DNA from: Kitasatospora sp. NBC_01250
GTDB lineage: Bacteria; Actinomycetota; Actinomycetes; Streptomycetales; Streptomycetaceae
Length of the DNA: 64,000 nucleotides
Direction of reading: 5' to 3'
Assembly (NCBI RefSeq): GCF_036226465.1
Contig: NZ_CP108476.1
Location: 1,674,001-1,738,000, forward strand
A program made the position numbers and the translations under genes. Below, one piece after another: positions 30,001 through 64,000 of this stretch. The notes beneath the pieces were generated by a model. The model worked only from the letters and a program-made list of their open reading frames with translations, was not told the DNA's origin and did no database searches. Within the stretch, counting starts at the first letter, position 1, and each line of letters opens with the position of its first letter.

Positions 30001-33000
30001 TCCCAGGCCACCTCCAGGAGCAGCCGCTGCTGCGGGTCCATCGCGAGCGCCTCGCGTGGCGCGATGCCGAAGAACTCCGCGTCGAAGTCGGCGACGCCGT
30101 CGACGAATCCGCCCTCGCGGGCGTAGCTGGTGCCCTTGTGGTCGGGGTCCGGGTGGTAGACGAGGTCCCAGCCGCGGTCGGCCGGGATCTCGCCGATCGC
30201 GTCGACGCCGTCGCGGACCAGCGCCCACAGGTCCTCGGGCGAGGCCACCTGGCCGGGGAAGCGGCAGCCCATCGCGACGATCGCGATCGGCTGGTCGGCC
30301 ACCAGGGTGCGCGCGGCGACCGCTGTCGCGGCCGGTGCCGCGGCAGGCGCGATCAGCTCGTCGAGCAGGCGGGCGAGCGCCGCCGCGCTCGGATGGTCGA
30401 AGACGACGGTGGTGGGCAGGTCGAGCCCGGTGCGGGCGGTGAGCCGGTTGCGCAGCTCGACCGCCATCAAGGAGTCGAACCCGGCCTCGCGGAAGGGCTG
30501 GTCGGGCTCGACGTCGGCGGCCTCGCGGTGGCCGAGGACACCGCTCACCGCCTCCTTGACCAGGTCGAGCAGCTGCCGGGCGCGCTCGGCGGGGGCCAGC
30601 CCGGCGAGTTCGGCCAGCGCGTGGCCGGGCGGCGCGGCGGCGGGCGCGGGGGCCGGGGCCGCGGGGGCCAGCTCGGCCAGGAACGGGCGTGGCCGGCTGG
30701 CGGTGAACAGCGGCAGGAACCGGTCCCAGTCGACCTCGGCCACCACGGTGGCGGGCGTGTCCTGACCCAGCGCCGACTCCAGCGCCAGCAGTGCCGCGTC
30801 CGGGTCGAGCAGGTCCAGACCGTGGGCCCGCAGGTGGTCCCCGGCCGCGCCGTCGGCCATGCCGGGCCCCTCCCACGGGCCCCAGGCCACCGAGAGCGCG
30901 CTCTCGCCGCGGGCCCGGCGCTGGTGGGCGAGCGCGTCCAGGCAGGCGTTGGCGGCGGCGTAGGCGGCCTGCCGGGCGCTGCCCCAGACGCCGGAGATCG
31001 AGGAGAAGAGCACGAAGGCGTCCAGCGGCGCGCCGGCCAGCAGCTCGGACAGGTGCACCGCGCCGGTGACCTTCGCCGCGAGGACCTCGTCGAAGTCGGC
31101 GGCGGTCAGCTCGGCCAGCGGCGCGGACCGCTCGACGCCGGCGGCGTGCACCACGGCGGTCACCGGGTGCTCCGCCAGCACCCGGGCGAGCGCGGCCCGG
31201 TCGGTGACGTCACAGGCGACCGGCAGCGCCTCGGTGCCGAGCGCAGCGAGTTGCTCGGTCAGCTCCGCCATGCCCTCGGCCTCGGCGCCGCGCCGACCGA
31301 GCAGCAGCACGCGCTCGGCGCCGCGCTCGGCGAGCCGGCGGGCCACCCGGCGGCCGAGCGCCCCGGTGCCACCGGTCACCAGCACGGTGCCGCGCGGGCG
31401 CCAACTCCCTTGCCCCGCGGGTGCGGTGTCGCGCACCAGGCGGCGCACACGGGCCCGCCCGCCGCGCACGGCGAACTGGTCCTCGTCGGTCGGCGCGGTG
31501 AGCAGGCCGACCAGGACCGACAGCTCCGCCTCGCCCAGCGGCGCGGTCGGCAGGTCGACCAGGCCGCCCCAGAGCTCGGGCTCCTCCAGCGCGAGCACCC
31601 GTCCCGCTCCCCAACTGGCGGCCTGCGCGACGTCGGCGCCCTCGCCCGGCAGCACCGCGACCGCCCCTCGGGTGGCCAGCCAGAGCCGCGCGCCGGTGCC
31701 GCGCAGGCGCCGCAGCAGGGCGAGGTCGGCGGTGAAGCCGCCGCCCGCGGTCGCCAGCAGCGAGAGCACGCCGGTCACGCCGTCGAGCTTCTGGTCCGGG
31801 TCCTCGGGCGTGAGGAGCGAGGCGACGGCACCGCGCGCCGCCAGCGCCGCGACGATCGCCTCGGCCACCGGGCTCGGTCCCGCCTCGGGGACGGCGACCA
31901 GCCAGCGACCGGTGACCGTGGCAGCGGTGGTGGAAACGGCAGCGGCTGCGGCAACGGCCGGGAGCCGGTGGGGTCGCCAGACCACCTGGTAGCGGCCGGT
32001 GTTCGGTGCCTCGGCGACGGCGTCCAGCCAGTACCGCTCGCGCTGGAAGGGGTAGGTGGGCAGGTCGAGCACGGTGCCCTGGCCGAGGACGGACCGCCAG
32101 TCGATCTCGCTGCCCGCCAGGTGGAGCCCGGCCAGCGCCGCGAGCAGCGCCGGGACCGCCTGCTTGCCCCGGCGCTGGCCCGCGATGCCGCCGGTCAGCG
32201 CGGACAGTGAGCCGTCCGGGCCGATTTCGAGGAAGGTCCGGACCCCGGCGGCCCGGGCGGTGCGCAGCGCGGCGTCGAACCGGACGGCCTCGCGCGCGTG
32301 GCGCACCCAGTGGTCGGCGCCGCACAGCAGCTCCGGGTCGGCCGCCTCGCCGGTGCGGGTGGAGACCACCGCGCGGGTCGGCCGCCGGAAGGCGACGGTC
32401 GCCAGCAGCCGGCGGAACGGCTCCAGCATCGGCTCCACCAGCGCCGAGTGGAAGGCGCGGTCGACCGGCAGCCGGCGGGCCCGCGGGAACCGCTCGGCGA
32501 CCGCCAGGACCGCCGCCTCCGCACCCGAGATCACCACCGACTGCGGCCCGTTGACGGCCGCCAGCGCGACCGCGCCGCCCGCCGGCAGCGGGGCCAGCTC
32601 CGCCTCGGCCGCGGGCAGGGCGACCATGGCGCCGGGCTCCAGCTCCTGCATCAGCCGGCCTCGGGCGGCGACCACCCGGCAGGCGTCGGCGAGCGAGAAG
32701 ACGCCCGCCAGGTGGGCGGCGGTCAGCTCGCCGAGCGAGTGGCCGATCAGCAGCCCGGGGGTGACCCCGCAGGACTCCAGCAGCCGGAACAGGGCCACCT
32801 CGAAGGCGAACAGCGCGGGTTGGGCGTACTCGGTGCGCTCCAGCAGCTGCGCCGGACCGTCGAAGAGCAGCTCCCGCAGGTCGCGGTCGAGCTGCCCGGT
32901 CATCGCGGCGCACACCTCGTCCAGGGCCCGCGCGAAGGCCGGGAACGCGGCGTGCAGTTCGCGCGCCGCCGCCAGGCCGAGCGAGCCCTGCCCGGCGAAG

Positions 33001-34696
33001 ACGACGGCGAGGTCGGCGCTGGTGGCGTTGGGCGCGGGCCGGCTGTCCGGCGCGGTGTGCGCCAGCTCGTCGAGCCAGCCCAGCAGTTCCTCGCGGGAGC
33101 CGGCGACGGTGGCCGCGCGGTGCTCGAAGGCGGTCCGGGCGGTGGCCAGCGAGTAGGCCACGTCGGCGAGTTCGGCGCCGGGGTGGTCGGCGAGGAAGGC
33201 GCGCAGCTCCCGGGCACGGGCCGCGAGCGCGCGCGGGTCGCGGGCCGACAGCAGCACCGGGACGGGATCGGCGGACCGCGGATGGGCAAGGGACTCGGGC
33301 GTGGGCCCGGGGTCGGGGACGCCCTCCAGCACCACGTGCGCATTGGTCCCGCTCACCCCGAAGGCGGAGACGGCGGCGCGGCGCGGCCTCTCCAGCTCCG
33401 GCCACGGCTCCGCGGCGGTCACCAGGCGCAGCGCGCCCGAGGACCAGTCGACGTGGGCCGAGGGCTGCTCGGCGTGCAGGGTCGGCGGCAGCACGCCGTG
33501 CCGCATCGCCATGACGGCCTTGATGATCCCGGCGACCCCGGCCGCCGCCTGGGCGTGGCCGAAGTTGGACTTCACCGAGCCGAGCCGCAGCGGCCGGTCC
33601 GCGGACCGGCCCTGGCCGTAGGTGGCCAGCAGGGCGTCCGCCTCGATCGGGTCGCCGAGCCGGGTGCCGGTGCCGTGCGCCTCGACCAGGTCGACGTCCG
33701 CCGCCGACAGGTCGCCGGCGGCCAGCGCGGCCCGGATCACCCGCTGCTGGGCAGGGCCGTTCGGCGCGGTCAGACCGTTGGTGGCGCCGTCGGAGTTGAC
33801 CGCCGAGCCGCGCACCACGGCCAGCACCCGGTGCCCCAGCCGCTCGGCCTCGCTGAGCCGCTCGACCAGCAGCATGCCCATGCCCTCGGCCCAGCTGGTG
33901 CCGTCGGCCGCGGCCGAGAAGGGCTTGCAGCGGCCGTCGGCGGCCAGCCCGCGCTGCCGGGAGAACTCCACGAACGGCAGCGGGGTGGCCATCACCGACA
34001 CGCCGCCGACCAGCGCCGCCGTGCACTCGTCGCGCTGCAGCGCCTGGATCGCCAGGTGCAGGGCGACCAGCGAGGAGGAGCAGGCGGTGTCCACGGTCAG
34101 CGTCGGACCGGTCAGGCCCAGGGTGTAGGCGATCCGCCCGGAGGCCACGCTGCTCATGCTGCCGTTGCCGAGGTGCCCCTCGAAGCCGGCCGGCGGGTTG
34201 CGCCACAGCCGGGAGCCGTAGTCCTCGTAGATGGAGCCGACGAAGACCCCGGTGCGGCTGCCGCGCAGGGCGCGCGGGTCCAGGCCGGCGCGCTCCACGG
34301 CCTCCCAGGCCCCTTCGAGCAGCAGCCGCTGCTGCGGGTCGACGGCCAGCGCCTCGCGGGGGCTGATGCCGAAGAACGCCGGGTCGAACTCGGCGGCGTC
34401 GTGCAGGAATCCGCCGTGCCGCGCGTAGCTGGTGCCCGGGTGGTCCGGGTCCGGGTGGTACAGGGCGCCCAGCCCCCAGCCGCGGTCGGTGGGGAACCCG
34501 GTGATCGCGTCGCGGCCGTTCACCACCAGCTCCCAGAGCTGCTCCGGGCTGCGCACGCTGCCGGGGAACCGGCAGCTCATGCCGACCACGGCGATCGGCT
34601 CGCTGCGCCGGGACTCCAGCTCGTTCAGCCGGCGCCGGGTGTCCTGCAGCTCGGCGAGCGTGCGCTTGAGGTAGTCGAGGACCTTCTGATCGTCGT

Positions 34697-34700
<4 letters not shown>
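16710..34700 (-). CDS. PKS3: type I modular polyketide synthase, modules 6-9
   Basis: 5996-residue PKS with four KS-AT-KR-ACP modules. I place the start at the GTG at 34700. It overlaps the PKS2 stop as GTGA, has GGGAG 8 bases upstream, and begins a docking helix ([18 protein letters not shown]) just before KS6. The frame stays open to 36449, but that extension lies antisense-like over PKS2 codons and is not needed. KS cysteines: C207, C1640, C3221, C4731. ACP serines: S1410, S2975, S4500, S5917. The acidic tail after ACP9 ([14 protein letters not shown]) looks like a C-terminal docking element for the basic N-terminus of PKS4. It should make a run of five consecutive 1,3-related hydroxyls together with module 10. 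Confidence 0.97.
21024..25562 (-). other. PKS module 8: KS-AT(malonyl)-KR(A-type)-ACP
   Basis: KS starts at residue 3047 of PKS3, catalytic C3221; it has GHGTGT preceded by Glu-Gly rather than Glu-Ala. AT has GHSVGE (S3661) and HAFH (from 3757), malonyl. After the AT there is a dimerisation element around 3920-3935 ([14 protein letters not shown]). KR lacks LDD and has the A-type Trp in SVSGVWG; catalytic Y4334. ACP serine is S4500. The non-catalytic half of the KR contains a four-unit tandem repeat. Predicted outcome: hydroxyl at C13. Confidence 0.92.
22601..22660 (-). repeat. Four tandem copies of a 15-base unit inside the module 8 KR region
   Basis: Plus-strand units gcgtctcgaaggagc, gcgtctcgaaggagg, gcgtcacgaaggagg and gcgtcacgaaggatg lie head to tail. 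Being 15 bases long they keep the frame and encode [20 protein letters not shown] (about residues 4015-4034 of PKS3). They lie in the structural (non-catalytic) KR subdomain, so copy number could vary without frameshift. Confidence 0.9.
27561..28580 (-). repeat. AT domain of module 7, near-identical copy of the module 4 AT (41261-42280)
   Basis: A 1020-base block matches 41261-42280 at a constant offset of 13700, with no indel and about fifteen substitutions. Similarity starts and stops abruptly: on the right (start of AT) after the VARRTG codons, on the left (end of AT) just after the RYWLPD codons. The block is therefore almost exactly one AT domain, inserted into otherwise different modules. 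Confidence 0.93.
28889..28983 (-). repeat. Direct repeat of 35 bases with 60-base period in the module 7 KS-AT linker
   Basis: Bases 28889-28923 recur exactly at 28949-28983. The period is 60 bases, so the frame is kept. The encoded linker contains [10 protein letters not shown] twice. It is a flexible linker between KS and AT, where expansion should be tolerated. Confidence 0.9.
30297..34700 (-). other. PKS module 6: KS-AT(malonyl)-KR(A-type)-ACP, with N-terminal docking helix
   Basis: After the docking helix KS starts near residue 34 of PKS3, catalytic C207. Its NIGH motif reads NFGH, with the catalytic His kept. AT has GHSLGE (S655) and RAFH (from 748), malonyl. KR has GGTGALG, no LDD, the A-type Trp in SISGVWG, and Y1247. 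ACP serine is S1410. Predicted outcome: hydroxyl at C17, one of the two candidates to close onto the C21 ketone. Confidence 0.92.
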
Positions 34701-49831
<15,131 letters not shown>

Positions 49832-49860
49832 CGGTGTTCAGCTCCAGTGTCGGCGCGGGC

Positions 49861-60600
<10,740 letters not shown>

Positions 60601-60703
60601 GCGTAGTCACACCTCGCTTGGCACTGTTCGCTGCTGGGAACTCGCTTGCTGGGAACTCAACTCCGGGGACGGACTGCCGGGCGCTGCCGGGAGTCGGGCC
60701 CGG
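60601..60703 (-). other. P450-PKS1 intergenic spacer with an 11-base direct repeat
   Basis: 103 bases between the second P450 stop and the PKS1 start. The sequence gctgggaactc occurs at 60633-60643 and 60648-60658, a 15-base period. No convincing hairpin terminator or consensus promoter is visible, so readthrough from the P450 genes into PKS1 seems likely. It is the longest gap within the operon. Confidence 0.6.
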
Positions 60704-61900
60704 TCACCAGGTGACCGGCAGGCCGTGCACGCCGTAGACGAACATGTCGTCCTGGAAGCCGACGTCGGCCTGCGGGACGGCGAGCGCCAGCTCCGGCAGC
60801 CGCCGCACCAGGGTGCCCATCGCCACCTGGAGCTCCAGCCGGGCCAGCCCCTGGCCGATGCAGTGGTGCACGCCGTGGCCGAGGGTCAGGTGCCCGCGCG
60901 CCTCGCGGCGCACGTCGAACCGGTCCGGCTCGGCGAAGACCGACGGGTCGCGGTTGGCCGCGGGCAGCAGCAGGATGACGCCCTCGCCCGCCCGCACCGT
61001 CGTGCCGCCCACCTCCAGGTCGGTGGTGGCCGCACGGCCGATCCCCCACTGGGTGATGGTGTGGAAGCGCAGCATCTCCTCCACCGCGCCGTCCAGCAGC
61101 GCGGGTTCGGCGGCCAGCGCCGTCCACTGCGACCGGTCGAGCAGCAGCGACAGGGTGCTCAGGCCGATCACGTTGGCCGAGGTGTCCAGCCCGCCGGCCA
61201 GCAACAGCAGCGCGAAGGCCACCAGTTCACCGTGGCTCAGCTCGCCGGTGCGGACCCGCTCGACCACCAGGCGGCCGATCAGATCGTCCGTCGGCTCCGC
61301 GGACTTGCGGGCGACCAGGGCGTCCATGTAGCCGAACAGCGCCTCGTTGGCCTCCTGGTGGGCCGCGGGCGGCACGTCGCGGCGGTGCAGCGTCTCCGTC
61401 CAGCCCAGGAAGAGCCGCTGGTCGGCGGCCGGGACCCCGAGCAGCTCGCAGATCACCACCGCGGCGACCGGCCGGGCGAAGGCGGTGACCAGGTCGGCCG
61501 GGGCGGGGCCGGCCAGCAGCTCCTCCAGCGCGCCGTCCACGATCGCCTGCACCTTGGGGCGCAGCGCCTGCATCCGGCGGGTGGTGAACTCGCCCGTCAG
61601 CATGGCCCGCAGACGGGTGTGCTCGGGCGGATCCAGCGCGATGAACGCCCCCGGCAGGATCAGCGGCGGCACGAAGAGCTTCGGGTAGCCGGCCGCGGTC
61701 ATGTCGGAGCTGAACCGCACGTCCGCGAGGACCCTGCGGACGTCCTCGTGGCGGGTGACCAGCCAGACCGGGTCGCCGACCGGCGGGCGCACCCTGACCA
61801 GCCCCTGCCCCTCCTGCCACCGGCCGTACTGCGGCGCGAGGTCCATCGGACACCCGGCCGGGCGCGCCTGCGGGAACGTGGACTCCACCTCGGCGCTCAC
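60704..61900 (-). CDS. Cytochrome P450 monooxygenase (second of tandem pair)
   Basis: 398-residue bacterial class I P450, normal length. The GTG start at 61900 overlaps the upstream P450 stop (GTGA), so the pair is probably translationally coupled. Visible landmarks: the N-terminal PxGDPVWLVTRHEDVRRVL and DPPEHTRLRAMLTGEF motifs, I-helix oxygen-binding motif LAGGLDTS, K-helix EEMLR, and Cys-loop LGHGVHHCIG with heme ligand C347. The first residue of the FxxGxxxC signature is Leu (L340) instead of Phe. The protein ends in LPVTW, as does its neighbour. A tailoring role (hydroxylation or further oxidation of the polyketide) is inferred from position only. A ferredoxin and reductase must come from elsewhere. 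Confidence 0.93.
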   Translation of the reverse strand: MSAEVESTFPQARPAGCPMDLAPQYGRWQEGQGLVRVRPPVGDPVWLVTRHEDVRRVLADVRFSSDMTAAGYPKLFVPPLILPGAFIALDPPEHTRLRAMLTGEFTTRRMQALRPKVQAIVDGALEELLAGPAPADLVTAFARPVAAVVICELLGVPAADQRLFLGWTETLHRRDVPPAAHQEANEALFGYMDALVARKSAEPTDDLIGRLVVERVRTGELSHGELVAFALLLLAGGLDTSANVIGLSTLSLLLDRSQWTALAAEPALLDGAVEEMLRFHTITQWGIGRAATTDLEVGGTTVRAGEGVILLLPAANRDPSVFAEPDRFDVRREARGHLTLGHGVHHCIGQGLARLELQVAMGTLVRRLPELALAVPQADVGFQDDMFVYGVHGLPVTW

Positions 61901-63099
61901 CAGGTGACCGGCAGTTCGCGCGGGCTGTACACCATGGAGCCGTCGCGGAACGGCAGTTCGGTCACCGGGGTGACCAGCCGCAGGCCGGGGAGCCGGCTGA
62001 AGAGGGTGCCGATGGCGACCTGCAGCTCGACCCGGGCCAGGAACTTGCCGACGCAGTTGTGGATGCCGTGCCCGAAGGTCATCGGGTCCACCCCCTCCCG
62101 GCCGACGTCGAGGGTGTCGGGATCCGGATAGGCGTCCGCGTCCCGGGCCGCGGAGGGGGTCAGCAGGACCACGCCCTCACCGGCCCGGATCAGCTGCCCG
62201 CGCAGCTCGACGTCCTCGGCCGCGACCCGGCCGATGCCGTACTGCAGCACGTTCTGATGGCGCAGCAGTTCCTCGACCGCGCCGGGCACCAACGACGGGT
62301 CGGCGACGAGGCGCTCGGCCTGCGCCGGGTTCTCCAGCAGCGCGAGCACGCTGAGCGAGATCGAGCTGGCGGTGGTGTCGAAGCCGGCCGAGAGCAGCAT
62401 CAGGCCGATCACGACGACCTCCTGCTGCGTCAGTTCGCCGTTGCGGATCTCGTTGCCGGCCAGCTGCCCGAGCAGGTCGTCGGTGGGCTCGGCCTCCTTG
62501 GCCGCCACCAACTCGTACATGTAGGCGAAGAGGTCGGTCAGCGCCTGGGCCAACTCCTCGGGCGCGCCCTCGCGTTCGATCAGCGCGAGGATCCAGCCGC
62601 CGAACTTGTCCCGGTCCGGGTAGGGCACCCCGAGGAACTCGCAGATCACCATGGCCGGCAGCGGCGAGGCGAAGCGGGCGACCAGGTCGGCCGCCGGCGG
62701 CCCCGCGAGCAGGTCGTCGAGGAGCCCGTCCACCATCTCCTGGATCCGCGGCCGCAGCCGCTCCGCGGCCCGGCTGGTGAACCAGGACGCCACCGTTCTG
62801 CGGTAGCGGGTGTGGTCCGGCGGGTCCATCGCGACGAAGGCGCCCGGCTGGCGCTCCCCCGGCACGAAGAAGCGCGGATACCCGGGCTGCGTCATGTCCG
62901 AGCTGAAGCGCGGATCGCCGAGAATCGACCGGATGTCGTCGTGCCGGGTCACGAGCCAGGCCTGGTCGCCGGTCGGAACGGTGACCCGGACGACCGAGGA
63001 ACCCTCCCGCAGCGCCCGGTATCCGTCCGGCGGATCCAGCGGGCAGCCCGCCGCGCGGTCGAATGGGAAAACAACCGGTTCAGTTCGGGGAGATGTCAC
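61897..63099 (-). CDS. Cytochrome P450 monooxygenase (first of tandem pair)
   Basis: 400-residue P450. I choose the GTG at 63099 (protein starting VTSPRTEPVVFPFD) because GGGAAAGG lies 6 bases upstream and the length then fits the family. The frame stays open to 63279, but that extension is unlike P450 N-termini and would run across the likely promoter. Landmarks: GCPLDPP near the N-terminus, DPPDHTRYRR, I-helix LSAGFDTTAS, K-helix EELLR, and heme loop FGHGIHNCVG with C349. It shares the ending LPVTW and much of its sequence with the downstream P450, suggesting an old tandem duplication. Substrate unknown; probably the polyketide made by PKS1-4. Confidence 0.93.
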   Translation of the reverse strand: MTSPRTEPVVFPFDRAAGCPLDPPDGYRALREGSSVVRVTVPTGDQAWLVTRHDDIRSILGDPRFSSDMTQPGYPRFFVPGERQPGAFVAMDPPDHTRYRRTVASWFTSRAAERLRPRIQEMVDGLLDDLLAGPPAADLVARFASPLPAMVICEFLGVPYPDRDKFGGWILALIEREGAPEELAQALTDLFAYMYELVAAKEAEPTDDLLGQLAGNEIRNGELTQQEVVVIGLMLLSAGFDTTASSISLSVLALLENPAQAERLVADPSLVPGAVEELLRHQNVLQYGIGRVAAEDVELRGQLIRAGEGVVLLTPSAARDADAYPDPDTLDVGREGVDPMTFGHGIHNCVGKFLARVELQVAIGTLFSRLPGLRLVTPVTELPFRDGSMVYSPRELPVTW

Positions 63100-63105
63100 T
63101 ACAGG

Positions 63106-63113
63106 CCTTTCCC
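63106..63113 (-). promoter_or_regulatory. Ribosome binding site that fixes the first P450 start
   Basis: On the minus strand GGGAAAGG stands 6 bases before GTG 63099. No comparable purine-rich site precedes the longer in-frame option at 63279. Confidence 0.7.
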
Positions 63114-63245
63114 AGCGGTCGGCACACGACAATCCGCCGCGCATACACGTAAGGAAATGGAAAGCAGGTGAACTCGCCAGGAAAGCCAGTTCGTCCGCCT
63201 CGGCGGAAGCGGCCGCCGGAACCATCCGGAATTCGCCGCTCCAAC

Positions 63246-63275
63246 ATGCTGCAACCAGGCCAACTCGGCTGTCAA
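63246..63275 (-). promoter_or_regulatory. Candidate vegetative-type promoter for the P450/PKS operon
   Basis: On the minus strand TTGACA (63275-63270) is a perfect -35 hexamer. It is followed after 18 bases by CAGCAT (63251-63246), a fair match to the actinomycete -10 TAGPuPuT. Transcription from here would leave a leader of roughly 140 bases before the first P450 GTG and could read through the whole operon. Based on sequence pattern alone. Confidence 0.45.
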
Positions 63276-63334
63276 CCATGCATCAGCCCCTGGTCACAGC
63301 ACGAAGAGGGCGTCACCGCCCGGCCGGAAATGAA

Positions 63335-63352
63335 ACGTGACCTACGTCATGT
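63335..63352. promoter_or_regulatory. Operator-like inverted repeat ACGTGAC-N4-GTCATGT
   Basis: Seven-base arms (ACGTGAC and GTCATGT) around CTAC, pairing at six of seven positions. The size suits a dimeric repressor such as a TetR- or MarR-family protein. It lies about 60 bases upstream of the leftward -35 box and could control either direction. No regulator gene is in the window to assign it to. Confidence 0.35.
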
Positions 63353-63390
63353 CAGCCTGTTTCGGTCCCCCCGAAAGGTTGTGGAACCCA

Positions 63391-63417
63391 TTGAACCGAA
63401 CGCCATCAGCATACGTT
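63391..63417 (+). promoter_or_regulatory. Weak promoter candidate for the rightward gene
   Basis: TTGAAC at 63391-63396 and TACGTT at 63412-63417, separated by 15 bases, which is shorter than ideal. It would give a leader of about 140 bases before the gene at 63567. Confidence 0.25.
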
Positions 63418-63566
63418 CCCCTCCCCCCGACGACCACTGTGTACCGATGAACCGGCCACTGGCCGAAATGCGTTGTCCGAATTTCGGCCACACCGGAAAC
63501 CCATGAACCGCCTCCCGGCGCAGTACGTTCCCCCCGCCCCTCGGCCCCCGGCGAGGCCGGGCGACA

Positions 63567-64000
63567 ATGGGCCCCATGGACGACGCGTTCACCCTCCTCC
63601 GGCGGGCCGCCGGCCTCCTGCCCGAGGACGCCGCGGCGGAGAACGGCTGGACGGTCGCGGACGCCCGCGCCGAACTCGGGCTCCAGGAGTGGGAGCTGGC
63701 GCTCGACCTGCTCGTCGACATCGCGGACGTCCATCCGGTGCCCGTCGACTTCTGGGAGACGCTCGCCGAGGCCGCCCGGCAGATGATGTCGGAGCGCACG
63801 CGCCGCTGGTGCGAGTGGCGGGACTGGGAGCGCCGGAACGGCACCATCCGCGCGACCCTGACCCTGCTGCCCGCCGACGAGAGCAGACGCGGACGCCGCA
63901 CCGCCTTCGCGGGCGACGGTCGGCTCAGGCCCCTGTGGGACATCGGCACCCGCACCGCGGACGGCCGGTCGGCGTTGAACGTCGCGCGGCTCTGGGTGGA
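63567..64000 (+). CDS. Hypothetical actinomycete protein (partial, C-terminus off the right edge)
   Basis: Open rightward frame to the window end with strong actinomycete codon bias. Two starts are possible: ATG 63567 (MGPMDDAF), with GAGG 10 bases upstream, and ATG 63576 (MDDAF), for which the same GAGG is 19 bases away; I prefer 63567. The visible 144 residues are acidic at the start and helical (TLLRRAAGLLPEDAA, then LQEWELALDLLVDIAD), followed by a Trp/Arg-rich part (RRWCEWRDWERRNG) and a beta-like segment. It resembles small uncharacterised soluble proteins common in Streptomyces, but I do not recognise a functional family. No signal peptide or membrane segment. Its divergent direction and housekeeping-like character suggest the biosynthetic locus ends in the gap before it. 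Confidence 0.75.
   Translation, partial: MGPMDDAFTLLRRAAGLLPEDAAAENGWTVADARAELGLQEWELALDLLVDIADVHPVPVDFWETLAEAARQMMSERTRRWCEWRDWERRNGTIRATLTLLPADESRRGRRTAFAGDGRLRPLWDIGTRTADGRSALNVARLWV

Larger units (their letters stand above)
25563..30296 (-). other. PKS module 7: KS-AT(methylmalonyl)-KR(A-type)-ACP
   Basis: KS starts at residue 1469 of PKS3, catalytic C1640. AT has GHSQGE (S2139) and YASH (from Y2237), the methylmalonyl type. A dimerisation element follows at about 2401-2420 ([15 protein letters not shown]). KR lacks LDD, has the A-type Trp in GAATWG and Y2815 in AYGAAN. The ACP reads GVNSL: S2975 is present, but the residue before it is Asn (AAC) instead of the near-invariant Asp. Predicted outcome: methyl at C14 and hydroxyl at C15. 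Confidence 0.92.
63100..63566. other. Divergent intergenic region between the P450/PKS operon and the rightward gene
   Basis: 467 bases without a convincing gene. It is visibly less G+C rich than the flanking genes, as expected of control DNA. It contains a likely minus-strand promoter (63246-63275), an operator-like inverted repeat (63335-63352), a weak plus-strand promoter candidate (63391-63417), and two small hairpins in the P450 leader: arms TCCGC/GCGGA around CTCG at 63194-63207, and CCGGA/TCCGG around ACCA at 63216-63229. Short open frames on both strands here show no coding character. Confidence 0.7.

Noticed and set aside
60601..60703. Transcription terminator between the P450 genes and PKS1
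   Set aside because: Only a short direct repeat is present. I found no stable inverted repeat, so the six genes are treated as one operon.
63100..63279. Sixty-residue N-terminal extension of the first P450
   Set aside because: It does not resemble a P450 N-terminus or a membrane anchor, overlaps the likely promoter, and the internal GTG has a good RBS and gives the usual 400-residue length.
62059..63340. Plus-strand open frames opposite the first P450 and across the intergenic region
   Set aside because: They are antisense to a clear P450 with all family motifs. No family resemblance in the plus-strand translations.
63342..63955. Minus-strand open frames opposite the right-edge hypothetical gene
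   Set aside because: The plus-strand frame has better actinomycete codon bias and start context. The minus frames are Arg/Ser-rich and cross the control region.

Overview
The window is a high-G+C actinomycete segment, most like Streptomyces or a relative (strong G/C bias at third codon positions, GTG starts, Streptomyces-type modular PKS and P450 sequences). About 60.6 kb of it is part of one type I modular polyketide synthase (PKS) locus, all on the minus strand and read from right to left.

Layout in order of transcription. An intergenic region (63100-63566) separates a rightward hypothetical gene that runs off the right edge from the leftward operon. The operon starts with two cytochrome P450 genes overlapping by 4 bases (63099-61897 and 61900-60704). 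Four giant PKS genes follow, here called PKS1 (60600-49861, 3579 aa), PKS2 (49831-34697, 5044 aa), PKS3 (34700-16710, 5996 aa) and PKS4 (16710 to beyond base 1, at least 5570 aa). PKS2/PKS3 overlap as GTGA and PKS3/PKS4 as TGATG, so they are probably translationally coupled.

The assembly line appears complete from loader to thioesterase. PKS1: KSQ-AT(methylmalonyl)-ACP loader, module 1 KS-AT-ACP, module 2 KS-AT-KR-ACP. PKS2: module 3 KS-AT-DH-ER-KR-ACP, module 4 KS-AT(methylmalonyl)-ACP, module 5 KS-AT-DH-ER-KR-ACP. PKS3: modules 6-9, each KS-AT-KR-ACP (the module 7 AT is methylmalonyl type). PKS4: module 10 KS-AT-KR-ACP, module 11 KS-AT-ACP, module 12 KS-AT-DH-ER-KR-ACP, module 13 KS-AT-ACP-TE, with the TE cut by the left edge. 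PKS1 has no N-terminal docking helix, PKS2-4 have one, and PKS1-3 end in docking-like tails, so protein order should match gene order.

If colinear, the line would join a propionyl starter to 13 extenders. The product would be a backbone of about 29 carbons with ketones at C3, C7, C21 and C27, hydroxyls at C9, C11, C13, C15, C17 and C25, methylenes at C5, C19 and C23, methyls at C14, C20 and possibly C26, and no C=C bond, because every DH sits beside an ER. The C21 ketone lies between the C17 and C25 hydroxyls, the right spacing for a 6,6-spiroketal. The P450s are likely tailoring oxidases. I could not match this domain order to a named compound.

Other notable points: near-identical AT- or KS-sized DNA blocks shared between modules (recent recombination), several in-frame short tandem repeats in linkers, and unusual motif residues in AT1, AT9, ACP7 and the second P450. 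I saw no tRNA, rRNA, CRISPR array, insertion sequence, pathway regulator, transporter or glycosylation gene.
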